Shown: positions 6,810-8,458 of the stretch, in pieces
Position numbering within the stretch: the first letter of the stretch is position 1
Layout: every line of letters begins with the position of its first letter
From: an uncultured bacterium
GTDB lineage: Bacteria > Planctomycetota > UBA1135 > UBA2386
NCBI GenBank assembly: GCA_938003515.1
Contig: CALKYL010000311.1
Location: 1 to 8,458 of the forward strand
Length of the DNA stretch: 8,458 nucleotides
Reading direction: 5' to 3'
Position numbers and translations under genes: made by a program
Notes under the pieces: generated by a model
The model's database searches: none
What the model was told of the DNA's origin: nothing
What the model saw: only the letters and a program-made list of their open reading frames with translations

Positions 6810-6823
6810 GCTACAGTGCGCGC
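6810..6823 (+). promoter_or_regulatory. Promoter-like motif immediately before the AsmA-like gene
   Basis: GCTACA-GT-GCGCGC contains TACAGT (6812-6817), 4 of 6 to a -10 box, and matches the motif upstream of fdsG in 12 of 14 positions. The ATG at 6827 lies only 3 nt after the motif, so a transcript starting here would be leaderless or nearly so. No -35 hexamer is seen at 6789-6794. Confidence 0.3.
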
Positions 6824-6826
6824 CGC

Positions 6827-8458
6827 ATGAGCTGGCGCAGGATCCTGCTGTTCTCGACGGCGTTCGTCGTGGTGCTGGGCGTGGTGACGTGGACGTTGCT
6901 GCACGGCTCCGACGTCGCGACGGCCATCGTGCGCCGACGGCTCGCCGCGCTGTTCCGGCCCGCGATCGAGGTCGCGTCGACGCGCCTCGAGCTGACCTCG
7001 GGCCGGCTGGTCGTGAACGGGCTCGCGCTCGCGGATCCGACCGCGCCCGGCCGCGCGCTGGTGCGGGTCGAGCGCGGCCACGTCGACGTGCGGGCCCGGC
7101 CGCTGCACGGGCGCCTCGAGCCGAGGCTGGTGGTCGTCGAGGGCCTGCGCGTCGAGTGCGGCCCGGAATGGCCGACCGCGGCGTCGCTCCTGCACGGGCT
7201 CGACGTCGAGTCCGACGGCCCCGCGGCGGTGCCGGCCGTCGAGATCCGATCGGGCCAGGCGATCGTCCACCTCGGTGCCGACGAACGGCCGCTGGTGCTC
7301 GACGAGCTGTCGCTGACCGCCGTGCCGTGGTCCGACGACGAGCACGGCTTGCACCTGCGCGGCGCGGCGACGCTGCGGGAACCGGCGGCGGCGCTCGCGC
7401 TCGAGGGCGAGGCCGACCTGACGACGGGCGCGGCCTGGCTCTCGCTGTCGACGTCCGACGTCCGGTGCAGCCAGCAGGTCGTCGCGTGGCTCGCCCGGCT
7501 CGCCCGCGTCGAGCGGCAGCAGCTCGACGTCGGCGGCACGATCCGCTCGCTGACGGTGACGTGCCGGGTGCCGCCGTCGACCTCGGTCGACCGCACGCCG
7601 ACGGTCGCGCTGACGGCCGAGATCGACGACGTGCACCTCGACGCGCCCGACCTGCCGGCGATCGTGCGCGACGCCACCGTGCGGCTGCGCGTCGACACGG
7701 CCGGCGACGGCGTCGTGCAGGCGAACGTGGAGCAGCGTGACCGCACCGGCGCGATCGGCGTCGACGCGCGCGTGACCCTGCGCCCCGAGCCGACCGTCGA
7801 GCTGCGCGCGAGCGGCCGCGACCTCGTCATCGACGACGACGTGCTGGCAGCGCTCGGCACGTTCGACGTCGGTCGGGACGTCGTGACGGCGCTGCGGCCG
7901 ACCACCGGCCGCGCCGACCTCGACCTGTTCCTGCGCGACCCCCACCGCCGCGGCGGCCACGCCGAACTCGAGCTCGTGCTGCGCGACGTCGCGATGGCGT
8001 TCCACGGCTTCGGATCGCCCGAGCGGCGCGTCGGCTTCCCGCTGCCGCTGGTCTCGGCGAGCGGGCGCGTGCGCCTGCGCGACCGCATGCTGCTGCTCGA
8101 GGACGTCGCCGCCAGCATCGCACCGTCGGCCGGCGGCGGCTCGGTGCGGCTCGTGGGCCGCATCGACACGGAGCGGCCCTCGGGCGAGGACACGTCGCTC
8201 GATCTCGACGTCGACGGCGTCGCGTTCAGCCAGGACCTCCGCGCGGCGCTGTCGGCGCTGCTGCGCGACGACGGCGACCTGTACGACCGGCTGCAGCCGA
8301 GCGGCCGTTCCCACGTGCAGGTCTACGTGCGGCCGCGCAGCGAGCTCGCCGGCGGCTTCCGCGTCGAGATCCGACCGACCGGAGAGGCCATGGGATGGGC
8401 GGGGGTCCCCTACCGCCTCGTCGACCTGACCGGCAACATCGTCGTGCGAGACGAAGGC
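6827..8458 (+). CDS. Membrane-anchored AsmA/TamB-like envelope protein (partial, C-terminus outside window)
   Basis: An open frame of 544 codons runs without a stop to the window edge. It begins MSWRR followed by a single hydrophobic segment at about 5-25 (ILLFSTAFVVVLGVVTWTLL), an uncleaved signal anchor that would place the rest in the periplasm. The rest is low-complexity-looking beta-rich sequence with repeated short strands such as TSGRLVVNGLALADP, LHLRGAATLREP and RLVDLTGNIVV, and many Asp/Val/Leu/Arg alternations. This is the style of the AsmA-like superfamily (AsmA, TamB, YhdP), long periplasmic beta-groove proteins linked to lipid or outer-membrane protein transport. No catalytic residues are expected. 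The ATG is chosen because it precedes the anchor directly; there is no Shine-Dalgarno. The family assignment rests on anchor plus architecture, not on a diagnostic motif, and the complete protein is probably much longer. Confidence 0.65.
   Translation, partial: MSWRRILLFSTAFVVVLGVVTWTLLHGSDVATAIVRRRLAALFRPAIEVASTRLELTSGRLVVNGLALADPTAPGRALVRVERGHVDVRARPLHGRLEPRLVVVEGLRVECGPEWPTAASLLHGLDVESDGPAAVPAVEIRSGQAIVHLGADERPLVLDELSLTAVPWSDDEHGLHLRGAATLREPAAALALEGEADLTTGAAWLSLSTSDVRCSQQVVAWLARLARVERQQLDVGGTIRSLTVTCRVPPSTSVDRTPTVALTAEIDDVHLDAPDLPAIVRDATVRLRVDTAGDGVVQANVEQRDRTGAIGVDARVTLRPEPTVELRASGRDLVIDDDVLAALGTFDVGRDVVTALRPTTGRADLDLFLRDPHRRGGHAELELVLRDVAMAFHGFGSPERRVGFPLPLVSASGRVRLRDRMLLLEDVAASIAPSAGGGSVRLVGRIDTERPSGEDTSLDLDVDGVAFSQDLRAALSALLRDDGDLYDRLQPSGRSHVQVYVRPRSELAGGFRVEIRPTGEAMGWAGVPYRLVDLTGNIVVRDEG

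Larger units (their letters stand above)
6474..6826. other. Divergent non-coding region between the histone and AsmA-like genes
   Basis: 353 bp with no credible gene; open frames here have no recognisable protein pattern. It is visibly richer in A/T tracts than the flanking genes (for example around 6546-6625), as expected of a regulatory region. It contains a candidate promoter for the histone gene (6546-6573), a 15-bp dyad overlapping it (AACTG-N5-CAGTT, 6535-6549), two related palindromic boxes (6681-6715) and a promoter-like motif next to the AsmA-like start (6810-6823). Confidence 0.6.

Noticed and set aside
6489..6830. 113-codon plus-strand frame in the divergent intergenic region
   Set aside because: Low-complexity Arg/Ser/Ala sequence, no ribosome-binding site, and it overlaps both candidate promoters and the palindromic boxes.
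6413..8314. Long minus-strand frame opposite the AsmA-like gene and the intergenic region
   Set aside because: Arg/His/Gln-rich translation without domains; the plus-strand frame begins with a clear membrane anchor and keeps open to the window edge.
1..8458. CRISPR array, insertion sequence, tRNA, rRNA or phage genes
   Set aside because: No regularly spaced repeats, no transposase or integrase motifs, no terminal repeats and no tRNA-like folds were seen on reading both strands.

Overview
This is a GC-rich window from a Gram-negative-type bacterium. The lineage cannot be fixed from the sequence alone. A bacterial histone-fold protein, an AsmA-like envelope protein, a DUF374 lipid acyltransferase and starts that mostly lack Shine-Dalgarno sequences would fit Planctomycetota, Myxococcota/Bdellovibrionota or a related phylum. 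That placement is inference with low confidence.

Positions 1-5234 (minus strand) carry an operon for a soluble, NAD+-dependent, molybdenum- or tungsten-containing formate dehydrogenase, in the order fdsG (NuoE-like), fdsB (NuoF-like), fdsA (catalytic, with a NuoG-like N-terminus), fdsD (small delta subunit, cut by the window edge). Formate is oxidised at the metal-bis-MGD centre of FdsA. Electrons run through a chain of Fe-S clusters in FdsA, FdsG and FdsB to FMN in FdsB, which reduces NAD+; the reverse reaction, CO2 reduction, is also known for this family. All expected metal ligands and the catalytic Cys-His and Arg are present. The FdhD-type gene fdsC, often found between fdsA and fdsD, is not there.

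Positions 5235-5324 are a short divergent promoter region. It leads on the plus strand to a DUF374 lysophospholipid-acyltransferase-like gene (5325-6173). The end of that gene encodes a strong terminator-like hairpin, and two more hairpins follow in the convergent gap (6174-6254).

Positions 6255-6473 (minus) encode a 72-residue protein with a lysine-rich tail and a minimal histone fold, probably a nucleoid protein. A 353-bp non-coding divergent region (6474-6826) follows, with a candidate sigma70-like promoter for the histone gene, a paired palindromic repeat and a promoter-like motif shared with the fds operon. From 6827 to the window end a plus-strand gene encodes a membrane-anchored AsmA/TamB-like protein, incomplete at its C-terminus.

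The fds operon is metabolically self-contained. The DUF374 and AsmA-like genes both point to envelope lipid biogenesis or transport. The histone gene lies between them in the opposite direction and is probably a separate transcription unit.
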